From positions 490-12,567 of the forward strand of contig PLYG01000062.1 of NCBI GenBank assembly GCA_003153335.1: a stretch of DNA of 12,078 nt, read 5' to 3'. Below, piece after piece: positions 5,835 through 12,078 of this stretch. Every line of letters begins with the position of its first letter. The stretch's first letter is position 1. The notes beneath the pieces are model-generated. The model made no database searches and was not told where the DNA came from. It saw only the letters and a program-made list of their open reading frames with translations. The position numbers were made by a program, and so were the translations under genes. This DNA comes from Betaproteobacteria bacterium. GTDB taxonomy: Bacteria > Pseudomonadota > Gammaproteobacteria > Burkholderiales > Casimicrobiaceae.

Positions 5835-7106
5835 TCAGCGAAGCTCCATCCCCAGCAACCGCAACGCCGCCAGCGCCATCACTTGCGCGCTCGCCACCAT
5901 GACGCCGATCCCGACATATTCGTCGGGTTGGTGTGCGAGGTCCAGGATTCCCGGCCCGTACGCGATGCAGTCGTGCAGGTGGCCGATGCGGGCGATGTGC
6001 TTCTGGTCGTAGGTGCCAGGCGAGGCGATGAACGCAGGCTCGCGGCCCAGAACCCGGCGGATTTCGTCGGCGACTGCTTTGACAACGGGCGCGTCGAGCG
6101 GCGTGAACGTCGGCAAAAACTCCATCACGTCGCGGATCACGTAGTCGAAGCCTTTCCTCGTCCGCTTGAGGTCGTCGAGCATGACAACGATCTCGGCCTT
6201 GACCTCTTCGATCGGTTCTTCGACCAGGAAACGGCGGTCAAGCATGGTGCGGCACGAATGCGCAACCGTCGGCGCCGGATAACCATCGCCCTCGGGTTGT
6301 CCGCCGTGTATGCCGTTGATGTTGAGGGTCGAACGCCGCGCTTCCTGCGGTTCCACCGGTTGCGCGGTCGTGCGCTCGTGCAGGCGCGGCAGCAATTCGG
6401 TTTCCACTTTGTGCAAAAACGCGACCATGTGATTGATCGCCGAGTCGCCGAGAAACGGCATCGAACCGTGCGCAATCCGGCCGCGGGTTTCGACTTCGCC
6501 CCACCACACGCCGCGATGACCGATACAGACGCGATCGACGTTGAGCGGCTCCGGGATGATGACATGATCGACGCGCGGTCTGGAAAAATAGCCCTTGGTC
6601 GCCAGATAGCCGACGCCGCCGTAACCGCCCGATTCCTCGTCGACCGTGCCCGAGATTTCCAGCGCTCCGGGAAACCGGATGTCCTCTTCGACGATCGCCT
6701 CGATCGCGATCATCGACGCCGCCAGTCCACCCTTCATGTCACAGGTGCCGCGGCCATAGACCTTGCCGTCCTGCACGACGCCGGCGAACGGATCGAAGCT
6801 CCAGCCCGATCCGGCTTCGACCACGTCGATATGCGAATTGAAATGCACGCAGGGCCCGGAAGATGCCCCGGCCAGCCGGCCAATGACATTGGTGCGCGGA
6901 TAGCGGGCGCTGTCGCCGCGCACGCCTTCTGCCCGGACGTATTCGACGCCGTAACCGCTGCGCCGCAAGCGTTCGCCCACGAATTCCGCGCACGCGGTGT
7001 ACGCGTCGCCGGGCGGGTTGACCGTGGGAATGCGCACCAGATCGACGGTCAGCGCGACGGCCTCGTCGCGCTTGCTTTCGATTCGCCGCATTAGCGCTTT
7101 TCGCAT
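5835..7106 (-). CDS. M20 family metallopeptidase/deacylase (ArgE/DapE type)
   Basis: This 423-residue co-catalytic zinc hydrolase belongs to the ArgE/DapE/carboxypeptidase G2 family, which removes N-acyl groups from amino acids or cleaves small peptides. All expected residues are visible: His92 and Asp94 in His-Ile-Asp-Val, Asp123 in Gly-Arg-Gly-Thr-Cys-Asp-Met-Lys-Gly-Gly, the Glu157-Glu158 pair (catalytic base and ligand), Glu186 and the C-terminal His392 in Ala-His-Gln-Pro-Asp-Glu-Tyr. The lid/dimer domain begins near 195, with His213-Gly-Ser-Met. No signal peptide is present, so it is cytoplasmic. The ATG at 7106 was chosen because AAGGA lies about 9 bases upstream and the family core starts soon after; a longer frame to 7274 reads into the intergenic region. 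It heads the minus-strand locus and is divergent from the SPOR gene. An exact substrate (acetylornithine, succinyl-diaminopimelate or other) cannot be assigned. Confidence 0.93.
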   Translation of the reverse strand: MRKALMRRIESKRDEAVALTVDLVRIPTVNPPGDAYTACAEFVGERLRRSGYGVEYVRAEGVRGDSARYPRTNVIGRLAGASSGPCVHFNSHIDVVEAGSGWSFDPFAGVVQDGKVYGRGTCDMKGGLAASMIAIEAIVEEDIRFPGALEISGTVDEESGGYGGVGYLATKGYFSRPRVDHVIIPEPLNVDRVCIGHRGVWWGEVETRGRIAHGSMPFLGDSAINHMVAFLHKVETELLPRLHERTTAQPVEPQEARRSTLNINGIHGGQPEGDGYPAPTVAHSCRTMLDRRFLVEEPIEEVKAEIVVMLDDLKRTRKGFDYVIRDVMEFLPTFTPLDAPVVKAVADEIRRVLGREPAFIASPGTYDQKHIARIGHLHDCIAYGPGILDLAHQPDEYVGIGVMVASAQVMALAALRLLGMELR

Positions 7107-7233
7107 GGGATATTTTCCTTTATTGGATGGTTGTGGAAGCACGGAAGCGCACTGCCGCACCTTGCCACGAAAGGCCCGCGCAGTGTACCGTGAGTGCCAA
7201 TTCCGCAGCAAATCACGGCTGGCCGACAAACTC

Positions 7234-7247
7234 GCGCATAATTGCGC
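7234..7247. promoter_or_regulatory. Inverted repeat over a possible -10 box of the SPOR gene
   Basis: GCGCA-TAAT-TGCGC is a 5-bp inverted repeat around four bases. It contains CATAAT (7237-7242), five of six matches to a -10 box, about 30 bases before the ATG at 7273 on the plus strand. No good -35 box is visible. It lies in the 166-bp divergent gap between the M20 and SPOR genes. It may be a promoter with an operator, or a chance palindrome. Confidence 0.3.
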
Positions 7248-7272
7248 CCAAACCTTTGCAGGAATGGTACCC

Positions 7273-7920
7273 ATGAGGACTATCGTCGCGCTGTTGCTGG
7301 CCGCGAATCTCGCGCTGTTTGCCTACACAGAGCTCGATCGCATGAGCGAAGGCGAGTCGGGCCGCTTGCAGAAACAGCTCTTTCCCGAAAAGATCAAGCT
7401 GCTGACTCCGCAACAAGTTGCCGGGCTCGGCCCCGCAAAAGCGGCGCAGTTGGCCAACGTCTGCCTCGAATGGGGTGGCTTCACCGATTCCGAAAAGAGT
7501 GCTGCGTTGGCCGCGCTCGAGCCGCTGCAGCTCGGCAAGCAGATGTCGCAGCGACGTACAGAGAGCACATCGGCCTATTGGGTTTTTCTGCCGCCGCTGC
7601 CCACGAAGGCCGCGGCGGAAAAGAAGGTCATCGAGCTCAAGGCGCAGGGATTGAAGGATTTCTTCATTCTCAGCGAAGGCACCCGGAAAAACGCGATTTC
7701 GCTGGGCGTGTTCAAGACCGAAGACGCGGCGAACAAGTTTCTCGAAACGGTCAAGGCGCAGGGCGTGAAGAACGCGAAATCGGGGGCACGTACGCAGACC
7801 ATCCAGCAAACCGTCCTGGTGTTGCGCGACCCGCAGCCGGCGCAGGCCGAACAGTTACAGCAACTCAAGAACGACTTTGAGGGCAGCGAAGTCAGGATCG
7901 GGCCATGCGACAAGGCCTGA
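7273..7920 (+). CDS. SPOR-domain envelope protein
   Basis: This 215-residue protein has a short N-terminal hydrophobic segment (about 3-18; uncleaved anchor or signal), a linker and a SPOR domain at about 98-186. That domain runs from Tyr-Trp-Val-Phe-Leu-Pro-Pro, through Ile-Ser-Leu-Gly-Val-Phe near 142-147, to Val-Leu-Val-Leu-Arg-Asp. SPOR domains bind peptidoglycan stripped of stem peptides, usually at division sites, so a periplasmic, cell-wall-related role is likely. Only two cysteines occur, Cys64 (in Cys-Leu-Glu-Trp-Gly) and Cys212 near the end; they could form a disulfide, which is inference. The ATG at 7273 has AGGA (7260-7263) 9 bases upstream; another in-frame ATG at 7264 abuts that AGGA and is less likely. 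It overlaps the following acetyltransferase gene by 16 bp. Nothing ties it to the neighbouring transport loci. Confidence 0.88.
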   Translation: MRTIVALLLAANLALFAYTELDRMSEGESGRLQKQLFPEKIKLLTPQQVAGLGPAKAAQLANVCLEWGGFTDSEKSAALAALEPLQLGKQMSQRRTESTSAYWVFLPPLPTKAAAEKKVIELKAQGLKDFFILSEGTRKNAISLGVFKTEDAANKFLETVKAQGVKNAKSGARTQTIQQTVLVLRDPQPAQAEQLQQLKNDFEGSEVRIGPCDKA

Positions 7921-8411
7921 AAATGGTCAACAATAACCTCGTCATTCGGCAGGCAGCTACCGCCGCCGACATGGAGAGCGCCCGCTCGCTGTTCCTCGAG
8001 TATGCGGCGTGGCTGCAAATTGATTTGTGCTTCCAGAGTTTTTCCCAAGAGCTGGCAGGTCTTCCCGGCTCGTACGCGCCCCCGGCCGGACGCCTGCTGC
8101 TGGCCGAAGATGGTGAGACGGCCGGTTGCGTGGCCTTGCGCCGGCTCTCGGTCGAGCCTTCAGGTACGGCTTGTGAACTCAAGCGCCTATGGGTGCGGTC
8201 TGGTTTTCGCGGACGGCATGTCGGTCGCGCGCTGACCGAGGAGGCGCTCGCCGCGGCCCGCGCGATGCACTCCCGCCAGAACCGCGTCGACACGCTGCCC
8301 GCGATCATGCCCGCTGCCGTGGCGCTGTATCGCGACCTCGGCTTCACCGACTGCGCGCCGTACTACCACAACCCCATTCCGGGTTCGCTCTACATGGAAC
8401 GTGTGTTGTAA
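7905..8411 (+). CDS. GNAT family N-acetyltransferase
   Basis: This 168-residue protein of the GCN5-related acetyltransferase fold transfers an acetyl group from acetyl-CoA to an amine. The acetyl-CoA pyrophosphate loop is visible as Arg102-Gly-Arg-His-Val-Gly107-Arg-Ala (consensus Q/R-x-x-G-x-G/A at 104-109). It follows the beta-4 strand Glu-Leu-Lys-Arg-Leu-Trp-Val. Motif B is Ala-Leu-Tyr-Arg-Asp-Leu-Gly-Phe (140-147), and the end (Tyr-Met-Glu-Arg) is usual for this fold. The acceptor substrate is unknown. The ATG at 7905 has AGGA (7894-7897) with 7-base spacing and overlaps the SPOR gene, suggesting coupled translation. An ATG at 7923, just after the SPOR stop and with AAGG at the same spacing, is about equally likely and would remove six residues. 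It ends 13 bp from the convergent deacylase gene. Confidence 0.9.
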   Translation: MRQGLKMVNNNLVIRQAATAADMESARSLFLEYAAWLQIDLCFQSFSQELAGLPGSYAPPAGRLLLAEDGETAGCVALRRLSVEPSGTACELKRLWVRSGFRGRHVGRALTEEALAAARAMHSRQNRVDTLPAIMPAAVALYRDLGFTDCAPYYHNPIPGSLYMERVL

Positions 8412-8424
8412 CCGATGCAGCCCA

Positions 8425-9576
8425 CTAATCATCCAGCCCGCTCATCCCCTTCCGATGTGCCAGCGGCTTGGCGCCGGCGATGCGGAACGCTCCCATCCCC
8501 GGCCATGCCAGCGCGCCGTTCCGTTTACGCGAGAACAGGATGCCATCGGTGCGCGCCAGCATCTGGGTCCGCGCCCTGGCCCCGCGCGGATCGGCGGGAT
8601 CGATGATTTCGCAGATCGCGGCGCCCTTTTTCACCTTCGCGCCCGCGGCAACGTGATAAACCAGGAAGCCGCGGCGAGGGGCATAGCCGACGTCCATGCC
8701 GCTGATCGGCGTGGGGGCTGACTTCAGGCGCGGCAATGGGCCGGCCCGTCCGGCGATGATGCCGCGCCGGACCAGATAGCGGTACAGATTCCGCGCATCC
8801 GACTCGCCCAGCGCGTGCGTGACATCGTGCTGGCTGCGCAGCTCCACCGTGGTCGAGAAACACGCCTGCGGAATCGCCGCGGACGGGAACCGATCCGCCA
8901 GCCGGGCCCACAACGCGCCATTCACCCCCGAGAACGTCAATGCCTCCGGGTACGGCTCGTTGTACATCGTTGACAGGGCGCCGAGGTCGGCGGCCAACTC
9001 CTGCGCGGCACCCGTGACGTCGCGCGCCGAAGCGAACACGTGGAGCACCGCTTCCATGTCGCAATGCAGGTCGAGCACGATGTCGGCGTCGATCGACAGC
9101 TTCATCACCTCCACGCGCATCGTCTGCAGCTCGTTCAGCGGCTGCATCGCCTTCAGTGCCGCGATGGCCGCCTTGCGGATCAGGCCCACGTTGGCCGCGG
9201 CATCGCGCCCCAGCTTGACGCCGACCCGTTCGGCCACCGCCCCTGAAAGGTCCAACCAGTTTCGGTTGAAGTTGTCCCGACTGAGCAGGTCGTACCGGCC
9301 CAAATGATTGTTGCCGACCAGTTGCGATTGTCCGATGGGATTCACGGTCGGCACCACGATGACCTCGTCCGTGATTCGGCCGGCCCGGTCCGCCTCGGTG
9401 AGCCTCGGCATCAGATGGTGCAATGCCATTGCCCCCGGCAATTCGTTGGCATGAATCGCCGCCTGGATATAGACTTTGGGCCTCGCGCCCGCTTTTCCAT
9501 ACCGCAGCCAGGCAATGGAGCGGGCCGTACCTGGGGTCATTGACGGGAGCTGGATTTTGTTTTTCGAAACCGGCAC
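8425..9576 (-). CDS. AstE/aspartoacylase-family zinc deacylase
   Basis: This 383-residue protein belongs to the succinylglutamate desuccinylase/aspartoacylase branch of the M14 carboxypeptidase fold, which hydrolyses N-acyl amino acids. Zinc ligands are His42 and Glu45 (His-Ala-Asn-Glu) and His171 (Asp-Leu-His-Cys-Asp). Arg105 in Asp-Asn-Phe-Asn-Arg-Asn-Trp should bind the substrate carboxylate. Glu245 in Thr-Val-Glu-Leu is the expected general base. A C-terminal beta-rich domain (about 290-370) resembles that of the COG3608 deacylases. The start is GTG at 9576 because AGGAG (9585-9589) lies 8 bases upstream; the longer GTG at 9609 has no such site. It is divergent from the Tat-exported binding protein, so it probably processes that importer's substrate. 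Succinylglutamate itself is doubtful because no other arginine-succinyltransferase-pathway gene is visible. Confidence 0.9.
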   Translation of the reverse strand: MPVSKNKIQLPSMTPGTARSIAWLRYGKAGARPKVYIQAAIHANELPGAMALHHLMPRLTEADRAGRITDEVIVVPTVNPIGQSQLVGNNHLGRYDLLSRDNFNRNWLDLSGAVAERVGVKLGRDAAANVGLIRKAAIAALKAMQPLNELQTMRVEVMKLSIDADIVLDLHCDMEAVLHVFASARDVTGAAQELAADLGALSTMYNEPYPEALTFSGVNGALWARLADRFPSAAIPQACFSTTVELRSQHDVTHALGESDARNLYRYLVRRGIIAGRAGPLPRLKSAPTPISGMDVGYAPRRGFLVYHVAAGAKVKKGAAICEIIDPADPRGARARTQMLARTDGILFSRKRNGALAWPGMGAFRIAGAKPLAHRKGMSGLDD

Positions 9577-9615
9577 GATAAGCTCTCCTGAATCGGGGTA
9601 GGATGGCACGGGGTC

Positions 9616-9621
9616 ATTCTA
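9616..9621 (-). promoter_or_regulatory. Possible -10 box of the deacylase gene
   Basis: TAGAAT on the minus strand matches five of six consensus -10 bases and would start transcription near 9609, giving a leader of about 33 bases before the GTG at 9576. No good -35 box is present 16-18 bp upstream. It sits in the 74-bp divergent gap. No comparably clear promoter is visible for the plus-strand binding-protein gene in the same gap. Confidence 0.3.
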
Positions 9622-9650
9622 ACAAGGTTCGTTTGTTCTAGGAGGAAGTC

Positions 9651-11441
9651 ATGACAGAACGGGAATTGCGGGATCTGATCGAATCAGTACGGCAAGGAAC
9701 AATCACACGCAGGCAATTTGTCGGGACCATGCTGGGCGTCGGCATCGCCGCGCCCATTGCGGGCCAGCTCCTGCTGCACGCGGGCATCGCCCAGGCGCAG
9801 CCGGTTTCCACCTACAAGCCCACCAAACGCGGCGGTGGCGGCCCGCTCAAGACGCTGTGGTGGCAGGGGGCGACCCTGCTCAACCCACACTTCGCCCCAG
9901 GTACCAAGGACCAGGACGGCTCGCGCATTTTCTACGAACCGCTGGCAAGCTGGGACATGGATGGCAATCTCATTCCCGTCCTCGCGGCAGAGGCTCCCAC
10001 CATGGAAAACGGGGGCGTGTCGAAGGATGGCAAGACCATCATCTGGAAGCTGAAGAAGGATGTGCAGTGGCACGACGGCAAGCCCTTCACCTCGGCCGAT
10101 GTCGTGTTCACCTGGGAATATGCATCCGATCCGGCAACCGCCGCGGTGACCATCGGCTCGTACAAGGACGTGAAGGTCACGGCCATCGACGCGCTGACGG
10201 TGCGGGTGGAATACTCCAAGGCGTCGCCATTCTGGGCGGACCCGTTCGTTGGCGTCAACGGCATGATTATCCCCAAGCATCTGTTCGAGGCCTACAAGGG
10301 CGCAAAATCGCGCGACGCGCCGACCAACCTGAAGCCGGTCGGCACCGGACCTTACAAGTTTGCCGACTTCATCCCGGGCGATGTGGTCCACGGCACGATC
10401 AATACCAACTATCATCAGCCGAACCGTCCGTTTTTCGACACCATCGAAATGAAGGGCGGCGGCGACGCCGTCTCGGCGGCACGTGCGGTCCTGCAGACTG
10501 GCGAATTCGACTATGCCTGGAACCTTCAAGTCGAAGACGAGATTCTGCTCAAACTGGAACAGGGCGGCAAAGGACGCGTCAACGTCACTCCCGGGGGCGA
10601 CATCGAGTTCCTCCAGTTCAATTTCACCGACCCCTGGACCGAAGTCGACGGCGAACGGGCAAACATCAAGACCAAGCATCCGCTGTTCTCCGATCCGGCC
10701 GTGCGAGAGGCGATCAACATGCTGGTCGACCGCGCGTCGGTGCAGCAATTCATCTATGGCCGCACCGGCATTGCCACGGCCAACTTCATCAACAACCCCG
10801 AACGCTTCCGTTCGAAGAACACCAAGTTCGAGTTCAATGTGGACAAGGCCAGCCAGGTGCTGGAAACCGCGGGCTGGAAGAAGGGGGCCGACGGCATCCG
10901 GGCCAAGGACGGCAAGAAGCTCAAATTCGTCTACCAAACCTCGGTCAACCAGCCGCGCCAAAAGGAGCAGGCCATCGTCAAGCAGGCGTGCCAGAAGGCG
11001 GGGGTCGACGTCGAATTGAAAGCCGTCACCGCCTCGGTATTCTTTTCCTCGGACGTCGCCAATCCTGACACGTATACCAAGTTCTATTGCGACCTCCAGA
11101 TGTACACGACGACCATGACGCAACCGGATCCGGGCGTGTTCATGAATCAGTACTGCTCGTGGGAAGCAGCGTCGAAGGCCAACAAGTGGCTGGGCCGCAA
11201 CATCACCCGCTGGAGCAGCGACGAGTATGACAAGGCGTACCGCGCTGCCGCGGTCGAGCTCGACCCAGTCAAGCGGACGGCGTTGTTCATCAAAATGAAC
11301 GATCTGGTGATAGCGGACCGGGTAGTCATTCCGCTGGTCTCGCGGCCGCGTGTCAGGGCCTCCAACTTGAAGCTCAAAGTGCCGGAGAGCGGCTGGGACA
11401 GCGATTTCTGGGCACTGCAAGACTGGTATCGCGAGGCATGA
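9651..11441 (+). CDS. Family 5 (DppA/OppA-type) solute-binding protein, Tat-exported
   Basis: This 596-residue periplasmic receptor belongs to a second peptide-type ABC importer. Its signal is of the twin-arginine type: a 19-residue charged N-region, Thr-Arg20-Arg21-Gln-Phe-Val, a hydrophobic stretch to about 46 and Ala-Gln-Ala cleavage after 49. This predicts export in a folded state, unlike the Sec-type receptor at 4123-5724. Family 5 features follow, including Trp-Lys-Leu (132-134), Trp140-His-Asp-Gly-Lys-Pro-Phe-Thr and Val230-Gly-Thr-Gly-Pro-Tyr-Lys-Phe. The ATG at 9651 is preceded by AGGAGG (9640-9645) at 5 bases. Its TGA overlaps the start of the permease gene (ATGA), so the two are translationally coupled and no terminator separates them. 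The ligand is unknown; peptides or modified amino acids would fit the neighbouring deacylase. Confidence 0.94.
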   Translation: MTERELRDLIESVRQGTITRRQFVGTMLGVGIAAPIAGQLLLHAGIAQAQPVSTYKPTKRGGGGPLKTLWWQGATLLNPHFAPGTKDQDGSRIFYEPLASWDMDGNLIPVLAAEAPTMENGGVSKDGKTIIWKLKKDVQWHDGKPFTSADVVFTWEYASDPATAAVTIGSYKDVKVTAIDALTVRVEYSKASPFWADPFVGVNGMIIPKHLFEAYKGAKSRDAPTNLKPVGTGPYKFADFIPGDVVHGTINTNYHQPNRPFFDTIEMKGGGDAVSAARAVLQTGEFDYAWNLQVEDEILLKLEQGGKGRVNVTPGGDIEFLQFNFTDPWTEVDGERANIKTKHPLFSDPAVREAINMLVDRASVQQFIYGRTGIATANFINNPERFRSKNTKFEFNVDKASQVLETAGWKKGADGIRAKDGKKLKFVYQTSVNQPRQKEQAIVKQACQKAGVDVELKAVTASVFFSSDVANPDTYTKFYCDLQMYTTTMTQPDPGVFMNQYCSWEAASKANKWLGRNITRWSSDEYDKAYRAAAVELDPVKRTALFIKMNDLVIADRVVIPLVSRPRVRASNLKLKVPESGWDSDFWALQDWYREA

Positions 11442-12078
11442 CGCTGCCGGGCGCGTATATCCTCAGACGACTGCTGATCGCCCTGCCCAGCCTGCTGGGC
11501 ATCAGCATCGTTCTGTTCACCGTGCTGGCGCTGGCGCCGGGCGACCCGTTCGGCGAGCTGGCGTCCAATCCGAATATTCCACCCGAAGTCGCCGCCGGTC
11601 TGCGGCTGAAATTCGGAATGGACGACCCGGTGCCGATTCGCTACGTGCGCTGGCTTACCGCGATGCTGCATGGCGACTGGGGTTTTTCCTTCGCCAGCCG
11701 GATCAATGTCGACACGCTGATCATGCAGCGACTGGGGACGACCCTGCTGGTGATCGGTTCTTCGCAGTTGCTGGCCCTGCTGATCGCGTTGCCGGTCGGC
11801 GTCTATGCGGCGACCCGCCCCTATTCGCTGTTCGACCAGGTTGCCAGTACCCTGACTTTCATCGGCTTCTCCCTGCCCACATTTTTCACGGGTCTGCTGC
11901 TGATACTGGTGTTCAGCATCCAGCTCGATTGGCTGCCCATTGTGTACCGATCAGATATTGCCGCCACGGGCTGGCGGTTCATTTGGGAACATTTCAGGCA
12001 GGCCATCATGCCGGTGGCCGTGCTGGGGTTGTTCCAGGCGGCGTCCTGGACGCGGTTTGTGCGTTCGGCCGCGCTCGA
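11438..12078 (+). CDS. DppB-like peptide ABC transporter permease, 3' end cut off
   Basis: The first 213 codons of a DppB-type inner-membrane permease are present; the gene runs off the right edge. It begins MTLPGAYILRRLLIALP with helix 1 at about 8-32. It then shows the family Ala-Pro-Gly-Asp-Pro (33-37), Gly-Asp-Trp-Gly-Phe-Ser-Phe (79-85), and further hydrophobic segments near 100-124, 134-163 and 188-202. The fragment ends just at the start of the EAA coupling loop (Phe-Val-Arg-Ser-Ala-Ala-Leu). The ATG at 11438 overlaps the binding-protein stop as ATGA, with GAGG just upstream inside that gene. It differs clearly in sequence from the DppB-like protein at 1208-2149, so the two loci do not look like a recent duplication. 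A DppC-like gene and ATPase genes are expected beyond the window. Confidence 0.93.
   Translation, partial: MTLPGAYILRRLLIALPSLLGISIVLFTVLALAPGDPFGELASNPNIPPEVAAGLRLKFGMDDPVPIRYVRWLTAMLHGDWGFSFASRINVDTLIMQRLGTTLLVIGSSQLLALLIALPVGVYAATRPYSLFDQVASTLTFIGFSLPTFFTGLLLILVFSIQLDWLPIVYRSDIAATGWRFIWEHFRQAIMPVAVLGLFQAASWTRFVRSAAL

Noticed and set aside
8412..8424. Possible shared terminator between the convergent acetyltransferase and deacylase genes
   Set aside because: Only 13 bp separate the stops and no stem with a T or A tract was found there.
9577..9609. Eleven extra N-terminal residues for the AstE-type deacylase from GTG 9609
   Set aside because: No ribosome-binding site there, it would coincide with the predicted transcription start, and GTG 9576 has AGGAG at ideal spacing.
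9684..11420. 578-codon open frame on the minus strand opposite the Tat-type binding-protein gene
   Set aside because: Same kind of shadow; the plus-strand protein has a Tat signal, family motifs and a strong ribosome-binding site.
1..12078. Mobile element, CRISPR array, toxin-antitoxin pair, phage gene, tRNA or rRNA
   Set aside because: None was seen by eye: no transposase-like protein, no regularly spaced repeats, and base composition looks even across the window.

Overview
The window is GC-rich chromosomal DNA, most likely from a betaproteobacterium of the Burkholderiales type. That placement is inferred from gene style (Tat-exported peptide-binding protein, DppD-like ATPase N-terminus, Cys-containing SPOR protein, strong GC3) and not from a marker gene. 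No rRNA, tRNA, CRISPR array, insertion sequence or phage gene was seen.

Region 1 (1-7106, all on the minus strand, read right to left) is a peptide-type ABC import locus with its own hydrolases. It holds an M20 metallopeptidase/deacylase (7106-5835), a Sec-exported family 5 solute-binding protein (5724-4123), an amidase-signature hydrolase (3994-2582), a small zinc-ribbon membrane protein (2523-2251), a DppB-like permease (2149-1208), a DppC-like permease (1014-85) and the first codons of a DppD-like ATPase (66-1, running off the left edge). The binding-protein gene has a plausible sigma70 promoter and a rho-independent terminator. The terminator lies between the arms of a perfect 12-bp inverted repeat. 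This arrangement would give more binding protein than membrane parts.

Region 2 (7273-8411, plus strand) is a pair of unrelated housekeeping-style genes, a SPOR-domain envelope protein and a GNAT acetyltransferase, overlapping by 16 bp. They are divergent from the M20 gene.

Region 3 (8425-12078) is a second transport locus. An AstE/aspartoacylase-family zinc deacylase on the minus strand is divergent from a Tat-exported peptide-binding protein. That protein's stop codon overlaps the start (ATGA) of a DppB-like permease cut by the right edge.

Functionally the window pairs two dipeptide/oligopeptide-type importers with three different amide-bond hydrolase families (M20, amidase signature, AstE/ASPA). 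The simplest reading is uptake and cytoplasmic cleavage of N-acylated amino acids, peptides or amides, but the substrates cannot be read from the sequence. No clearly novel system is evident. The oddest structures are an 11-bp tandem repeat that supplies both stop and start codons at the DppC/ATPase junction, the nested inverted repeat around the terminator, two adjacent hairpins before the DppB-like gene, and a 69-codon open frame coupled to the DppB stop.
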